Made by a program: the position numbers and the translations under genes
Notes under the pieces: generated by a model
Told to the model about the DNA's origin: nothing
Databases searched by the model: none
Seen by the model: the letters and a program-made list of their open reading frames with translations, nothing else
Assembly: GCA_031732795.1 (NCBI GenBank)
Contig: JAVMKC010000070.1
Span: 1-18,843, forward strand
DNA: 18,843 nucleotides
DNA from: Accumulibacter sp031732795
GTDB taxonomy: Bacteria > Pseudomonadota > Gammaproteobacteria > Burkholderiales > Rhodocyclaceae
Direction: 5' to 3'
Part shown: one piece after another, positions 1 through 9,654 of the stretch
How positions within the stretch are numbered: the first letter of the stretch is position 1
Layout of the letters: each line of letters begins with the position of its first letter

Positions 1-54
1 ACGGCGTTATCAACGTGAGACGATGATGTCATCAATGTAAAGTTAGCGCTTATG

Positions 55-421
55 GCGTGAGGGGAGAGGCAATTCACTCTGAGCGAAGCCCGTATGAACG
101 GCAACGATGCCGGGCTTTGGTCAAACAAGGAATTCACCCATCCCAAAGTCAACGGACTGAAAAACTCAGGAAATCCATTCAGGGCGGGAACACCTTTCAG
201 GCAGTGGCTGAAAAACGTGGATCCAGGAAAACGAAAGCCGCTGGTCGGCAAACTACCTGTGTCAAATCCGACAACGCTTTGAGGCAGACACTTATCCGCA
301 CATAGGGGCATTACCAATCCGCGATATAACCCCGGCCCACGTCAAGGATGTGCTGAAACGGGTGGAAAAGAGCGGTTCCCCATCTAGCGCCAATACTGTT
401 CAGATAGATTCTAGTGGTTAG
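55..421 (+). pseudogene. Remnant of a P4-type tyrosine integrase (frameshifted, truncated)
   Basis: Three reading frames in succession give pieces typical of the N-terminal half of P4-family phage/island integrases. FTLSEAR is read from 73. ALVKQGIHPSQ followed by NTFQAVAE is read in a second frame. WSANYLCQIRQRFEADTYPH and IGALPIRDITPAHVKDVLKR are read in a third frame from 242, ending at a TAG at 419-421 just after the SANTVQ segment. The family normally continues with about 200 more residues carrying the catalytic Arg-His-Arg-Tyr set, and none of that is present. At least two frameshifts plus a 3' truncation make it non-functional. Such integrases insert at tRNA 3' ends, and the 3' end of a tRNA gene lies about 300 bp away, so this is probably the scar of an old genomic island. 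Confidence 0.75.
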
Positions 422-694
422 CGAAGTAATCGGGCCGGGGCCGCAAATTGTCCCGAAGAAACAGTTCTTCCTCATGCATATTTCGCGTCATGGTAAAAAT
501 TTATCAATATATAAATCAATTAGTTGAGATGTTTCACTAACATGAAGTCGACAGGGCGAGCCTCGTCCAGCCACTCGTCAAATGGAGAAAAGAGAGGCGT
601 CTGAGGTCTGGTGAGCCGAATAACGTACTGCCAAGGTGATGGCGAAACACCAGAGTCCGCCGAAAGCCCCGTCAGTGCCTGGCGCGGCGGACAA
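422..694. other. Gene-poor stretch between integrase scar and tRNA
   Basis: No intact gene is visible. On the minus strand a frame ends at a stop at 520-522 with a protein-like tail (FDEWLDEARPVDFMLVKHLN). A 26-codon ORF from an ATG at 489-491 to a stop at 411-413 begins MTRNMHEEELFLRDNLRPRP. Both may be pieces of genes broken in the same event that truncated the integrase. Neither has a supporting ribosome binding site or a family I recognise. Positions 490-530 are AT-rich. Confidence 0.35.
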
Positions 695-722
695 GAAAAA
701 ACCCAACCAAGGGTTGGGTTTT
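695..722 (-). terminator. Intrinsic terminator of tRNA-Ile
   Basis: A perfect 11-bp stem is formed by AAAACCCAACC at 698-708 and GGTTGGGTTTT at 712-722, with a 3-nt loop. Read on the minus strand, the stem runs into a T tract (TTTTTTC). It begins 6 nt past the CCA end of the tRNA, the normal position for a tRNA terminator. Confidence 0.85.
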
Positions 723-727
723 AGAAT

Positions 728-1044
728 TGGTGGGCCCGCAGGGACTTGAACCCTGGACCAAAGGATTATGCGTACCACTACGGCTTTCGCCGCCTCTGGC
801 GAGTTTGTGGTCTGGACTATACCTTCCCGTGACGGGCTGGCCGTCTAGTCTCTACACCTTCCCTGTTATGCGGGGCTTGGCTCGGTATTGGCGTATCCTG
901 ACGGAGGTAGCGTCCACCGAATTTGACCAGTTCTACCTGCCGCGGCTGGTACCAGCGGCGGGCAACCCATAGAGACCTTTCTCGGCGTGATTGCCGGATG
1001 GGTCTCGCTAAGTCCTCTGCTCTGACCAACTGAGCTACAGGCCC
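728..1044 (-). tRNA. ileX: tRNA-Ile(CAU), interrupted by a group I intron
   Basis: The 5' exon is 1044-1011 (34 nt) and the 3' exon is 770-728 (43 nt); together they make a 77-nt tRNA with encoded CCA. The acceptor stem GGGCCTG pairs with CGGGCCC (one U-G), the D stem is GCTC/GAGC, and the T arm is CAGGG-TTCAAGT-CCCTG. Joined exons give an anticodon stem GAGGA/TCCTT with loop CTCATAA, hence anticodon CAU. A CAU tRNA of this body is either tRNA-Ile2, whose C34 becomes lysidine by TilS and then reads AUA, or tRNA-Met. The elongator-type first pair G1-C72 excludes the initiator. Ile is favoured because the known Azoarcus intron sits in tRNA-Ile(CAU). The anticodon cannot form until the intron is removed. 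Confidence 0.85.
771..1010 (-). ncRNA. Self-splicing group I intron in the tRNA anticodon loop (240 nt)
   Basis: Core elements can be paired by hand on the minus strand. P1 joins exon GGACU (1015-1011) to internal guide GGUCU (977-973), with the required U-G at the splice site. P3 is CUGGUC (930-925) with GGCCAG (842-837). P4 is UUCGGU (921-916) with ACCGAG (886-881). P7 is GACUA (850-846) with UAGUC (819-815), within the conserved AGACUAGACGG and AUAGUCC contexts. P8 is CCCG/CGGG (836-826). P9 is ACCAC (811-807) with GUGGU (778-774), enclosing a GAAA-tetraloop hairpin (792-781). The terminal omega-G is position 771. The stretch around 840-860 matches, from memory, the Azoarcus tRNA-Ile ribozyme (GGUGUAGAGACUAGACGGC), suggesting subgroup IC3. 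There is no homing endonuclease ORF. Confidence 0.88.
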
Positions 1045-1052
1045 GGGACGGT

Positions 1053-1058
1053 ATTCTA
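1053..1058 (-). promoter_or_regulatory. Candidate -10 box of the tRNA promoter
   Basis: TAGAAT on the minus strand lies 8 nt before the first base of the tRNA and is followed by a GC-rich discriminator (CCGTCCC), as is usual for stable-RNA promoters under stringent control. I could not find a good -35 box at 16-18 bp, so only the -10 is called. Confidence 0.4.
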
Positions 1059-1422
1059 CAGCCTTCCGTAGCTTTACTGGCCATTGTCGTTTGACGGTCA
1101 GGACATCCGTATGAATCTTATACAAGACCAGGATGTTCCGCGCGGAAGATATCGGCAGAGATGGCGATGCCAAACCTTGAGGCGAGTTTGCATTCGAACG
1201 GGGAAGGCGGGCGAGTTTCAGGACGAACTGGCGTATGACGAAGAAATTATCAGCCGGCTGTGAGCAGCATGATCGATGATCGGTTCGAGCCTCATTGATT
1301 ATCTGTCCTGCGGTCAACACCAGCGCTGGCCGGTTCGATTTGCTGGCGCTCATTGTTCGGCAAGAGTCGGGAAAGAATCACGGGCATGCCCAACTGTTCT
1401 GTCAGCGTGTTGACCAAACGTT
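1059..1422. other. Intergenic region between tRNA promoter and cyclase 3' end
   Basis: No gene is supported here. One short plus-strand ORF (1111-1263, 50 codons, starting MNLIQDQDVPRGRYR and ending DELAYDEEIISRL) is open but matches no family I know and has only a weak GGA upstream. A minus-strand ORF starting at 1353 runs through the tRNA and intron and is spurious. No clear rho-independent terminator for the cyclase was found. Confidence 0.4.
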
Positions 1423-2693
<1,271 letters not shown>

Positions 2694-2697
<4 letters not shown>

Positions 2698-4193
2698 CGG
2701 GGCGGATGGCGATGCAGTGGTTCTGCGTGGTGCGTTTGAGCGGCGGCGTGGTGGTGAATTCGCGCGTGAGGATCGGTGGTTGGTGCCGTCAAGCCGATCC
2801 GTTGCGGCAGCAGCGAACCAATGATCATCGCTCCCAGACTGATACCGAGACCGATCAATTGCGGTGGGATCAACGGTTCGGCTACCAATCCTTCAATCAA
2901 TAACCAGCTACCGACGCCGCCGAGGATCGCCGCCAGCGCGCCCTGCGTCGTTGCCCGTTTCCAGAAGGCACCGAAGAACAAGGGAATGAAAGCACCAGCC
3001 AGGGTGATCTTGTAGGAGTTTTCGACCATCTTGAAAATTGAAGCGTCCGAATTGAGCGCGAAAAGCAGCACGACCAGGGTGAAGCCGATCAGCGTCAAAC
3101 GCATCACGCGCAGAAAAGCATGATCGCCGATTTGTGGCAGCAGATTGCGGACAATGTTTTCCGAGAAGGCGACCGACGGCGCGAGCAAGGTTGCCGACGA
3201 GCAGCTCATGATCGCTGACAGCACGGCTCCGAAAAAGATCGCCTGTGCCGGCACCGGTGTGTGCTCAAGAACCAGCATCGGCAAGACCCGTTGCGAATCG
3301 CTGGCGATCAGCGCATTGAACCGTGGCGGATCGATCAAGGTCGCCGCGTAGGCGATGAACATCGGAATGAAGGTGAAGCAGAAATACAGCCCTGCGCCGA
3401 TCAGTGAAGCATAGATGGCAGTGCGGGCACTTTTTGCTGAGGTCACTCGTTGGAAGACATCCTGTTGCGGCACCGAACCGAGCATCATCGTCAGCCAGGC
3501 GGCCACGAACGGCAACCACTCGCTCACTCCGCCTTGCGGAAAAAAATCGAGTTTTCCGGCGGCAGCGGCCTGATTGACGACCGTATCGACCCCGCCGGTC
3601 AGGCCGGCGACGACATGGCCGATATAAAGCATTCCCCCCATGATCACGCCGAGTTGTACGAAATCGAGAATCGCCACCGACAGCATGCCGCCGAAGGTGG
3701 TGTAGGTGAGCACGATCAGGGCACCGACGACCATTCCGATATGGGGCGATACGTTCCCCTGGGTGACGACGTTGAAGACCAGTCCGAGCGCTTTGATCTG
3801 TGCCGAGACCCAGCCGAGGTATGAGGTGACGATGCACAAGGTGGTCAGGACTTCGACCGTGCGGTTGAAACGCAGGCGGAAATAGTCGCCGAGCGTCAGG
3901 ATATTCAGTTTGTAGAGCATGCCGCCATAGAACAGTCCGGCGATCACTAGGCACAAACTGGCGCCGAAGGGATCGGCGACCACTCCGCGCAGACCTTCCT
4001 TGACGAAAGTGGCAGAGACGCCGAAAACCGCTTCGGCGCCGAACCAGGTGGCGAAAACGGTGGCCGCCACCACCGGCAGCGGCAACGAACGGCCCGCGAC
4101 GGCGAAGTCCTTGCTGTTATGTACCCGGGTGGCGACGAATAGACCGACGGCGATCGATGCGAACAGGTAAATGACGACGAACCAGATCAGCAT
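2694..4193 (-). CDS. Sodium:solute symporter (SSS family)
   Basis: This is a polytopic inner-membrane protein of about 13 hydrophobic segments and 499 aa, typical of SSS transporters, which use the sodium gradient to import a solute. The N-terminus has the family signature: a first TM helix, then VHNSKDFAVAGRSLPLP and a TVFATWFGAEAVFG helix. The substrate (sugar, amino acid, carboxylate, proline or other) cannot be read from the sequence. The ORF opens at 4229, but I chose the ATG at 4193: AAGG lies 8 nt upstream and the family usually starts right at this first helix (MLIWFVVIYLF). The last 28 residues form a His-rich cytoplasmic-looking tail with 8 His, which is unusual. The downstream cyclase overlaps by 4 nt. 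The symporter may feed, or act as sensor partner for, the cyclase; this is inference. Confidence 0.85.
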
Positions 4194-4398
4194 GAAGAGA
4201 GCCTTGGGACGAATGACCGACGGCGGCATGCGCCGACAGACGTGGCAGGCATTATGTCATGCGGGCTGGGCGATGGTGAAGTGTTGGCTATCGAGTCGGG
4301 CCAGGAACACAAAAACGGCGTGCAAGACGTTTGAATCCTCGAGATGGAGATGTGGCGGACAAAAACGCTGTTTGCGGCACGAAACGTCTGCTGCAATG

Positions 4399-5544
4399 TC
4401 AATTCCAAAGCTGAACGGTGCGAATGACGCGACACAGACGCTCGGCTGCATTTTCGATCAGCATAGGAGCGGAGCGCATGGACTCTTCGAGCGTCATCGG
4501 TCGATCACAGATGCTCAGCATGGCATCGATACCGTTCGCGAGCACCTCGTCGGCGCCACGACCGATACCGCCGGAAAGACAGAATACCGCCACCCCGTGA
4601 CGTTTGGCCGCTTTGGCCACACCGACTGGAGCCTTGCCGAAAACGGTCTGAAAATCGGTATGCCCTTCGCCGGTGATCACGAACGCAGCGTTTTTGACCC
4701 GCTCGGTAAAATTCACCGCTTCGAGAACGATGTCCACCCCCGGTCGAAGTTGCGCCGGGGTGAACAGCAACAAGCCGGCGCCGAGGCCGCCGGCGGCGCC
4801 GCTCCCCGCCAGATCGACGACATCGCGCCCCGTGACGAGGCGGCTGATTTCGGCATAGTGTGCCAGCGCGGCGTCCAGTTCGACAACCATCTCTGGAGTG
4901 GCTCCCTTTTGCGGGCCGAATACCGCACTGGCGCCGCGCGGACCGCACAATGGGTTATCAACGTCGCAAGCAACGATGATTTCGCTGCTCGACAAACGCC
5001 GGTCAGCGCGACTCATATCGATTCGCTGCAGCCCTGCCAGCGCTGCACCGCCTTCCGGGAGGTCATTGCCGTCGCCGTCAGTGAAGCGAATCCCCAAGGC
5101 ACGCGCCATGCCGGTGCCACCGTCATTGGTGGCGCTACCGCCGATACCGAGAATGATTTTTCGCAAGCCGGCGTCGAGAGCGGTAGAGAGTAGTTGACCG
5201 GTGCCGAAGGTGCTGGTCAGGCGTGGATCCCGATGCTCTGGGTCGATCAGCGGCAAGCCCGACGCGGCGGCCATTTCGATCACCGCCGTTCGACCATCGC
5301 CGAGAATCCCCCATTCGGCTTCGACCGGCTGACCGAGCGGCCCGCGCACCAAGCTGCGACGCCGTTGCCCACCGGTGGCGGCCAACAGGGCGTCCACCGT
5401 TCCTTCACCGCCATCGGCGATCGGAATCTGGCGCACCTCGACGTCGGGAAAGACTCGCTGGATGCCACGCGACATCGCCTGAGCCACCTCTACCGCCGAA
5501 AGACTACCTTTGTACGAATCCGGAGCGACGATGATTGGCAGCAT
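4399..5544 (-). CDS. glxK: Glycerate 2-kinase (GarK/GlxK family)
   Basis: This 381-aa protein phosphorylates D-glycerate with ATP to phosphoglycerate, linking glyoxylate/glycerate breakdown to lower glycolysis. The length equals that of the GarK/GlxK family. Recognisable family blocks are IVAPDSYKGSLSA at the N-terminus, IPIADGGEGTVDAL (about 41-54), GTGQLLSTALDAG, GIGGSATNDGGTGMARALG (about 133-151), CDVDNPLCGPRGA, and VITGEGHTDFQT near 290-301, where most relatives have GEGRxDxQT. The ORF is open to 5628, but the ATG at 5544 is preferred because GAGGGAAGCTC precedes it and the family begins MxIVIAPDSYKGS. It is the last gene of the dusB-fis-purH-purD-hemF run, 120 bp after hemF. The symbol is by family; garK would be equally valid. 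Confidence 0.9.
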   Translation of the reverse strand: MLPIIVAPDSYKGSLSAVEVAQAMSRGIQRVFPDVEVRQIPIADGGEGTVDALLAATGGQRRRSLVRGPLGQPVEAEWGILGDGRTAVIEMAAASGLPLIDPEHRDPRLTSTFGTGQLLSTALDAGLRKIILGIGGSATNDGGTGMARALGIRFTDGDGNDLPEGGAALAGLQRIDMSRADRRLSSSEIIVACDVDNPLCGPRGASAVFGPQKGATPEMVVELDAALAHYAEISRLVTGRDVVDLAGSGAAGGLGAGLLLFTPAQLRPGVDIVLEAVNFTERVKNAAFVITGEGHTDFQTVFGKAPVGVAKAAKRHGVAVFCLSGGIGRGADEVLANGIDAMLSICDRPMTLEESMRSAPMLIENAAERLCRVIRTVQLWN

Positions 5545-5664
5545 GAGCTTCCCTCGTGGTTTTGCTTGCCGAGTGATAATGTCCTTCATGCTCTTGGCGT
5601 TTGGCGACGCCGTCGATCCGTTGCGCACCGTGATCTGTCAAACGGTGGTCAATCCGCACCGGGT

Positions 5665-6594
5665 TCACTCCAGCCAATCGCGCGGCGTCAATAGTTCATA
5701 CAGCTCGGCTTCGGCACTGCCGGGTTCTGGGTGCCAGTCATAACGCCATTTGACCAGCGGTGGCAACGACATCAGGATGGATTCGCTGCGACCCGCGGAT
5801 TGCAGCCCAAACAGCGTACCGCGATCCCAGACCAGATTGAATTCGACATATCGGCCACGACGATAGGCTTGGAAATCTCGTTCGCGTTCTCCGAACGGCA
5901 GGGCGTGTCGACGCTCGATCAGCGGCAGATAGGCCTTGGCGAAGGCATTGCCGACCGCACGTGTCAAGGCGAAACAACGTTCGAAGCCGCCGTCGCCGTT
6001 GTCGCTGAGGTCATCGAAAAAAATGCCACCGACGCCGCGCGGTTCATTACGATGCTTCAGAAAGAAATAGTCGTCACACCATTTTTTGTACCGCGGGTAA
6101 ACGTCATCACCAAAAGGATGCAATGCCGTGCGACAGATACTGTGAAAATGACGGATGTCTTCAATGAAAGGATAATACGGCGTCAGATCCATGCCGCCGC
6201 CGAACCACCACACCGGCGGCTGAGTCGCTTTGTTGGCCACCAGTGCGCGCACGTTGAGGTGTGCCGTCGGGCAGTACGGGTTTTCGGGATGAACGACCAC
6301 CGATACGCCCATCGCTTCGAACGAACAGCCGATCAGTTCCGGACGCTTGGCGGTGGCGGCCGGTGGCAAGGCGTTGCCGGCCACGCTCGAAAAAGCCACC
6401 CCGCCGCGTTCGAAAACCTGGCCGCTTTCGATGATCGCGGTGCGGCCGTGGCCGGTCAGGGCACTGCCCGCTGGCTTTTCCCAGTCGTCGATGCGAAACC
6501 GGCTACCCTCTGGCCCTTCGAGCGCCTCGAAGGCAGCGATCAGCGACTGTTGCAAACCGAGAAAATAATCGCGGAGCGCAGAAGCGGCGTTCAT
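5665..6594 (-). CDS. hemF: Oxygen-dependent coproporphyrinogen III oxidase
   Basis: HemF oxidatively decarboxylates coproporphyrinogen III to protoporphyrinogen IX in haem synthesis, using O2 and no cofactor. The 309-aa length matches the family. Diagnostic blocks include VHPENPYCPTAHLNVR (about 101-116) with the active-site histidines, WWFGGGMDLTPYYP (129-142), NEPRGVGGIFFDDL (183-196) and YVEFNLVWDRGTLFGLQSAG (249-268). The last two form the conserved core. It lies 82 bp downstream of purD and 120 bp upstream of glycerate kinase, on the same strand, so cotranscription is likely. The requirement for O2 points to an aerobic or facultative organism. Confidence 0.97.
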   Translation of the reverse strand: MNAASALRDYFLGLQQSLIAAFEALEGPEGSRFRIDDWEKPAGSALTGHGRTAIIESGQVFERGGVAFSSVAGNALPPAATAKRPELIGCSFEAMGVSVVVHPENPYCPTAHLNVRALVANKATQPPVWWFGGGMDLTPYYPFIEDIRHFHSICRTALHPFGDDVYPRYKKWCDDYFFLKHRNEPRGVGGIFFDDLSDNGDGGFERCFALTRAVGNAFAKAYLPLIERRHALPFGERERDFQAYRRGRYVEFNLVWDRGTLFGLQSAGRSESILMSLPPLVKWRYDWHPEPGSAEAELYELLTPRDWLE

Positions 6595-6676
6595 CGTCCG
6601 ACTCCGTGCCGCACTCGATCGACAGGGAAAACGCTCTTGACGTGTCCGACAGCGGAGCGCATCAGCCGCTGGCAGG

Positions 6677-7936
6677 TCAACGCGTCAGCGCCCGATGGCC
6701 GATGTCACGACGATAGTGCATGCCGTCGAAATGGATGCCGGTGATCACGTCGTACGCACGTTTTTGCGCTTGCTTGAGGTTATCGGAGAGCGTGGTGACG
6801 CAGAGTACGCGACCGCCACTGCTGACGACCCGACCATCGCATTCGCGGGTGCCTGCATGAAAAATGTGGCAGTCATCCTGATCTTTGGGCAGCCCGGTGA
6901 TCACATCACCCAGACGCGGCGTTCCCGGGTAGTTGGCAGCCGCCAACACCACGCCGAGGGCGACGCGGCGATCCCAGGTCGCTTCGATCTCGTCGAGCCG
7001 GCCGGCAACGGCATGATCGAGCAGAGTATAGAGATCGGACTTCAACCGCATCAGGATCGGTTGCGTTTCTGGATCGCCGAGACGACAGTTGAACTCGACG
7101 GTTTTCACCGATCCATCCTTGCCGATCATCAATCCGGCGTAGAGAAAGCCGGTATAGGGGATGCCGTCGGCGGCCATGCCGCGCACCGTCGGCAAAATGA
7201 TTTCACGCATTACGCGGGCGTGAACTTCGGGCGTGACCACCGGTGCCGGCGAGTAGGCGCCCATTCCGCCAGTGTTGGGACCGCGGTCACCGTCACCAAT
7301 CCGTTTGTGATCCTGGCTCGATGCCAACGGCAGGACATTCTTGCCATCGACCATGACGATGAAGCTGGCTTCTTCGCCCTCGAGAAATTCCTCGATGACC
7401 ACCCGGCTGCCACTCGACGCGTTGCCGAGCATCAGATCGATTGCCGCATGGGCCTCCGTCAGGTTCTGGGCGACGACCACGCCTTTGCCGGCAGCCAGAC
7501 CGTCCGCTTTGATGACGATCGGCGCGCCGTGCTGTTCGACGTGGGCGTGGGCGGCGGCGGCATCGGAATAAGTCTGGAAGCGCGCCGTCGGAATTTGATG
7601 CCGGGCCATGAAGCGTTTGGCGAAATCCTTTGAACTTTCGAGTTGTGCCGCTTCCTTGGTCGGACCAAAAACCCTCAATCCACGCGCACGAAAAACGTTG
7701 ACGATCCCGGCGGCCAGGGGCGCTTCCGGTCCGACGACTGTCAATTGAACGTTCTGCTGCTGGGCAAAATCGGCCAGCGCCTCGATATCGGTCAGAGGTA
7801 CGTTCTCGAGTTCGTGCTCGCTGGCCGTGCCGGCGTTTCCGGGCGCGACGAATACTTTCTGCAAGCCCTGCGCTTTCGCCAGACACCAGGCCAGCGCGTG
7901 CTCCCGGCCTCCGGAACCGACGACCAGTAATTTCAT
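6677..7936 (-). CDS. purD: Phosphoribosylamine-glycine ligase (GARS)
   Basis: PurD joins phosphoribosylamine and glycine with ATP to give GAR, the second step of purine synthesis. ATP-grasp features are complete: N-terminal GSGGREHALAW (7-17), ADGLAAGKGVVVA (144-156), EEFLEGEEASF (182-192), GPNTGGMGAYSPAP (219-232) and EFNCRLGDPETQ (281-292) with metal ligands. The ORF extends to 7966, giving ten extra residues (MKAAKTSPHA). I prefer the ATG at 7936 because relatives start MKLLVVGSGGREHAL; neither start has a convincing ribosome binding site. The result is 419 aa, normal for the family. It lies about 115 bp downstream of purH, so two purine genes sit in one transcriptional run. Confidence 0.96.
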   Translation of the reverse strand: MKLLVVGSGGREHALAWCLAKAQGLQKVFVAPGNAGTASEHELENVPLTDIEALADFAQQQNVQLTVVGPEAPLAAGIVNVFRARGLRVFGPTKEAAQLESSKDFAKRFMARHQIPTARFQTYSDAAAAHAHVEQHGAPIVIKADGLAAGKGVVVAQNLTEAHAAIDLMLGNASSGSRVVIEEFLEGEEASFIVMVDGKNVLPLASSQDHKRIGDGDRGPNTGGMGAYSPAPVVTPEVHARVMREIILPTVRGMAADGIPYTGFLYAGLMIGKDGSVKTVEFNCRLGDPETQPILMRLKSDLYTLLDHAVAGRLDEIEATWDRRVALGVVLAAANYPGTPRLGDVITGLPKDQDDCHIFHAGTRECDGRVVSSGGRVLCVTTLSDNLKQAQKRAYDVITGIHFDGMHYRRDIGHRALTR

Positions 7937-8052
7937 GGCATGGGGGCTGGTTTTAGCTGCTTTCATGGTGAACGTTCTTGATGGCTGAGGCGAATGAGGG
8001 TCATGAAGTGGTGCGGGGAAACATCACGCGGTTCATCTGATCGTGCGGTGGC

Positions 8053-9618
8053 TCAATGCCGGAAATGCCGTGCGCCGGTGAAGACCATCGCCAACTGGTG
8101 TTCGTTGGCGGCAGCGATCACTTCCTCGTCGCGCAACGAGCCGCCGGGCTGGATCACCGCCTTGGCGCCTGCTGCCGCCAACACATCGACCCCGTCACGG
8201 AACGGGAAAAAAGCGTCGGAGGCAACCACCGATCCCGCCAGATCGAGACCAGCGTTCTGCGCCTTGCTGACCGCGATACGGGTCGAATCGACCCGGCTCA
8301 TCTGCCCGGCGCCGACGCCCAAGGTCATTCCGTTTCCGCAAAAGACGATCGCGTTCGACTTGACGAATTTGGCCACCCGGTAGGCAAACAGCAAATCATC
8401 GATTTGTTCCGGGCTGGGCGAACGTTGGGTCACGACGCGTAAATCGCTAGCCTGGACATTGAAGCGATCTGGCGTTTGCACCAGCAGACCCCCGCCCACC
8501 CGTTTCATCTCGAAGGAATGGTATTCCCGGGCCAAAGGCAGTTCCAGGACGCGCAAATTCTGTTTGCTGGCCAGCATCCGCCGTGCGTCGTCGGTGAATG
8601 ACGGGGCCAGCAACACCTCGACGAAATGCTTGCGGGTGTTCATCGCTTCGACGATTGCGGCATCGACTTGCCGGTTGAAGGCGATGATTCCACCAAAGGC
8701 CGAGGTCGAATCGGTCTGGAACGCTTTCTCATACGCAGCGACCAGACTGGCGTCGACCGCCACACCACAAGGATTGGCATGTTTGATGATCACACAGGCC
8801 GGCGTGTCGAAGGTTTTGACGCATTCCCAGGCGGCATCGGCGTCGGCGATGTTGTTGTACGACAATTCCTTGCCTTGCAACTGCCGGTAATTGGCAATCG
8901 AACCGGCCAAAGGCTGCGGATCGCGATAGAAAGCTGCGTGTTGATGAGGATTCTCGCCATAGCGCAAGGTTTCGACGCGATCGAACGCCAGTTGAAATTG
9001 CTCGGCAAAAAGCTGCGGCCGATCGTTCTCGTCCAGCGAAGTCAGCCAGTTGGCGATGGCGCCGTCGTAACGCGCCGTATGAACGAAGGCTTTCTTGGCC
9101 AGCCTGAAACGGGTGGCCAGACTCAGCGCCCCCTCATTGGCCCGCATTTCGGTCAACAGCGCCGGATAATCCTCCGGGTCGGTGACCACGGCGACGCCGT
9201 GATAATTCTTGGCCGACGACCGCAGCATCGCTGGTCCACCGATGTCGATGTTTTCGATCGCCTCTTCCAGGGTCACTTCGGGTTTGGCGACTGTTTCGCG
9301 GAACGGGTAGAGGTTGACGCACACCAGATCGATCGTTGGAATGCCGTGCTGATCCAGCGTCGACAAGTGCTCGGGAAGGTCACGCCGCGCCAGGATGCCG
9401 CCATGAATTTTGGGGTGCAAAGTCTTGACCCGGCCGTCGAGCATTTCCGGGAAACCGGTGTAATCGCCCACTTCGGTCACGGGCAGTCCCGCATCGCGCA
9501 GCAGTTTGGCAGTGCCGCCGGTAGACAGCAACGCCACCCCTTGCGCAACCAGACCCTGCGCGAATTCGAGGGCGCCATTTTTGTTGGACAGACTGATCAA
9601 GGCTTGACGGATTTTCAT
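8053..9618 (-). CDS. purH: Bifunctional AICAR formyltransferase / IMP cyclohydrolase
   Basis: PurH performs the last two steps of IMP synthesis: formylation of AICAR from 10-formyl-THF, then ring closure. At 521 aa it is full length. Residues 1 to about 145 form the MGS-like cyclohydrolase domain (STGGTAKLL, GFPEMLDGRVKTLHPKIHGG). The remainder is the AICAR transformylase with SYNNIADADAAWE (253-265) and the catalytic Lys279-His280 in IIKHANPCGVA, then FGGIIAFN and GVGAGQMSRVDSTRIA. It starts 36 nt after the fis stop and is followed by purD, which supports a dusB-fis-purH-purD operon. The placement of fis directly before purH is characteristic of Betaproteobacteria. Confidence 0.97.
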   Translation of the reverse strand: MKIRQALISLSNKNGALEFAQGLVAQGVALLSTGGTAKLLRDAGLPVTEVGDYTGFPEMLDGRVKTLHPKIHGGILARRDLPEHLSTLDQHGIPTIDLVCVNLYPFRETVAKPEVTLEEAIENIDIGGPAMLRSSAKNYHGVAVVTDPEDYPALLTEMRANEGALSLATRFRLAKKAFVHTARYDGAIANWLTSLDENDRPQLFAEQFQLAFDRVETLRYGENPHQHAAFYRDPQPLAGSIANYRQLQGKELSYNNIADADAAWECVKTFDTPACVIIKHANPCGVAVDASLVAAYEKAFQTDSTSAFGGIIAFNRQVDAAIVEAMNTRKHFVEVLLAPSFTDDARRMLASKQNLRVLELPLAREYHSFEMKRVGGGLLVQTPDRFNVQASDLRVVTQRSPSPEQIDDLLFAYRVAKFVKSNAIVFCGNGMTLGVGAGQMSRVDSTRIAVSKAQNAGLDLAGSVVASDAFFPFRDGVDVLAAAGAKAVIQPGGSLRDEEVIAAANEHQLAMVFTGARHFRH

Positions 9619-9654
9619 GGTGGCGGATTCGGTAACAATTAAACAAAAGTGTTA

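Noticed and set aside
578..972. ORFs on both strands over the tRNA 3' exon and terminator (578-778 minus, 727-972 plus)
   Set aside because: They translate the terminator stem, tRNA 3' end or intron, and have no family resemblance.
1111..1263. 50-codon plus-strand ORF beginning MNLIQDQDVPRG
   Set aside because: No clear ribosome binding site, mixed codon use and no known family. Mentioned in the intergenic entry only.
817..1353. Minus-strand ORF of 178 codons
   Set aside because: It runs through the tRNA 5' exon and the intron; the GPVAQLVRAED segment is the usual false translation of a tRNA gene.
4325..4389. Inverted repeat AGACGTTT ... AAACGTCT between glycerate kinase and the symporter
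   Set aside because: Arms of 8 bp with a 49-nt spacer and no T tract; too weak to call a terminator or operator.
6695..7633. Long plus-strand ORFs opposite purD, purH and hemF (for example 5731-6744, 6695-7633 and 8626-9642)
   Set aside because: They are antisense shadows, a known effect of GC-rich codon use; the minus-strand genes match known enzymes over their whole length.
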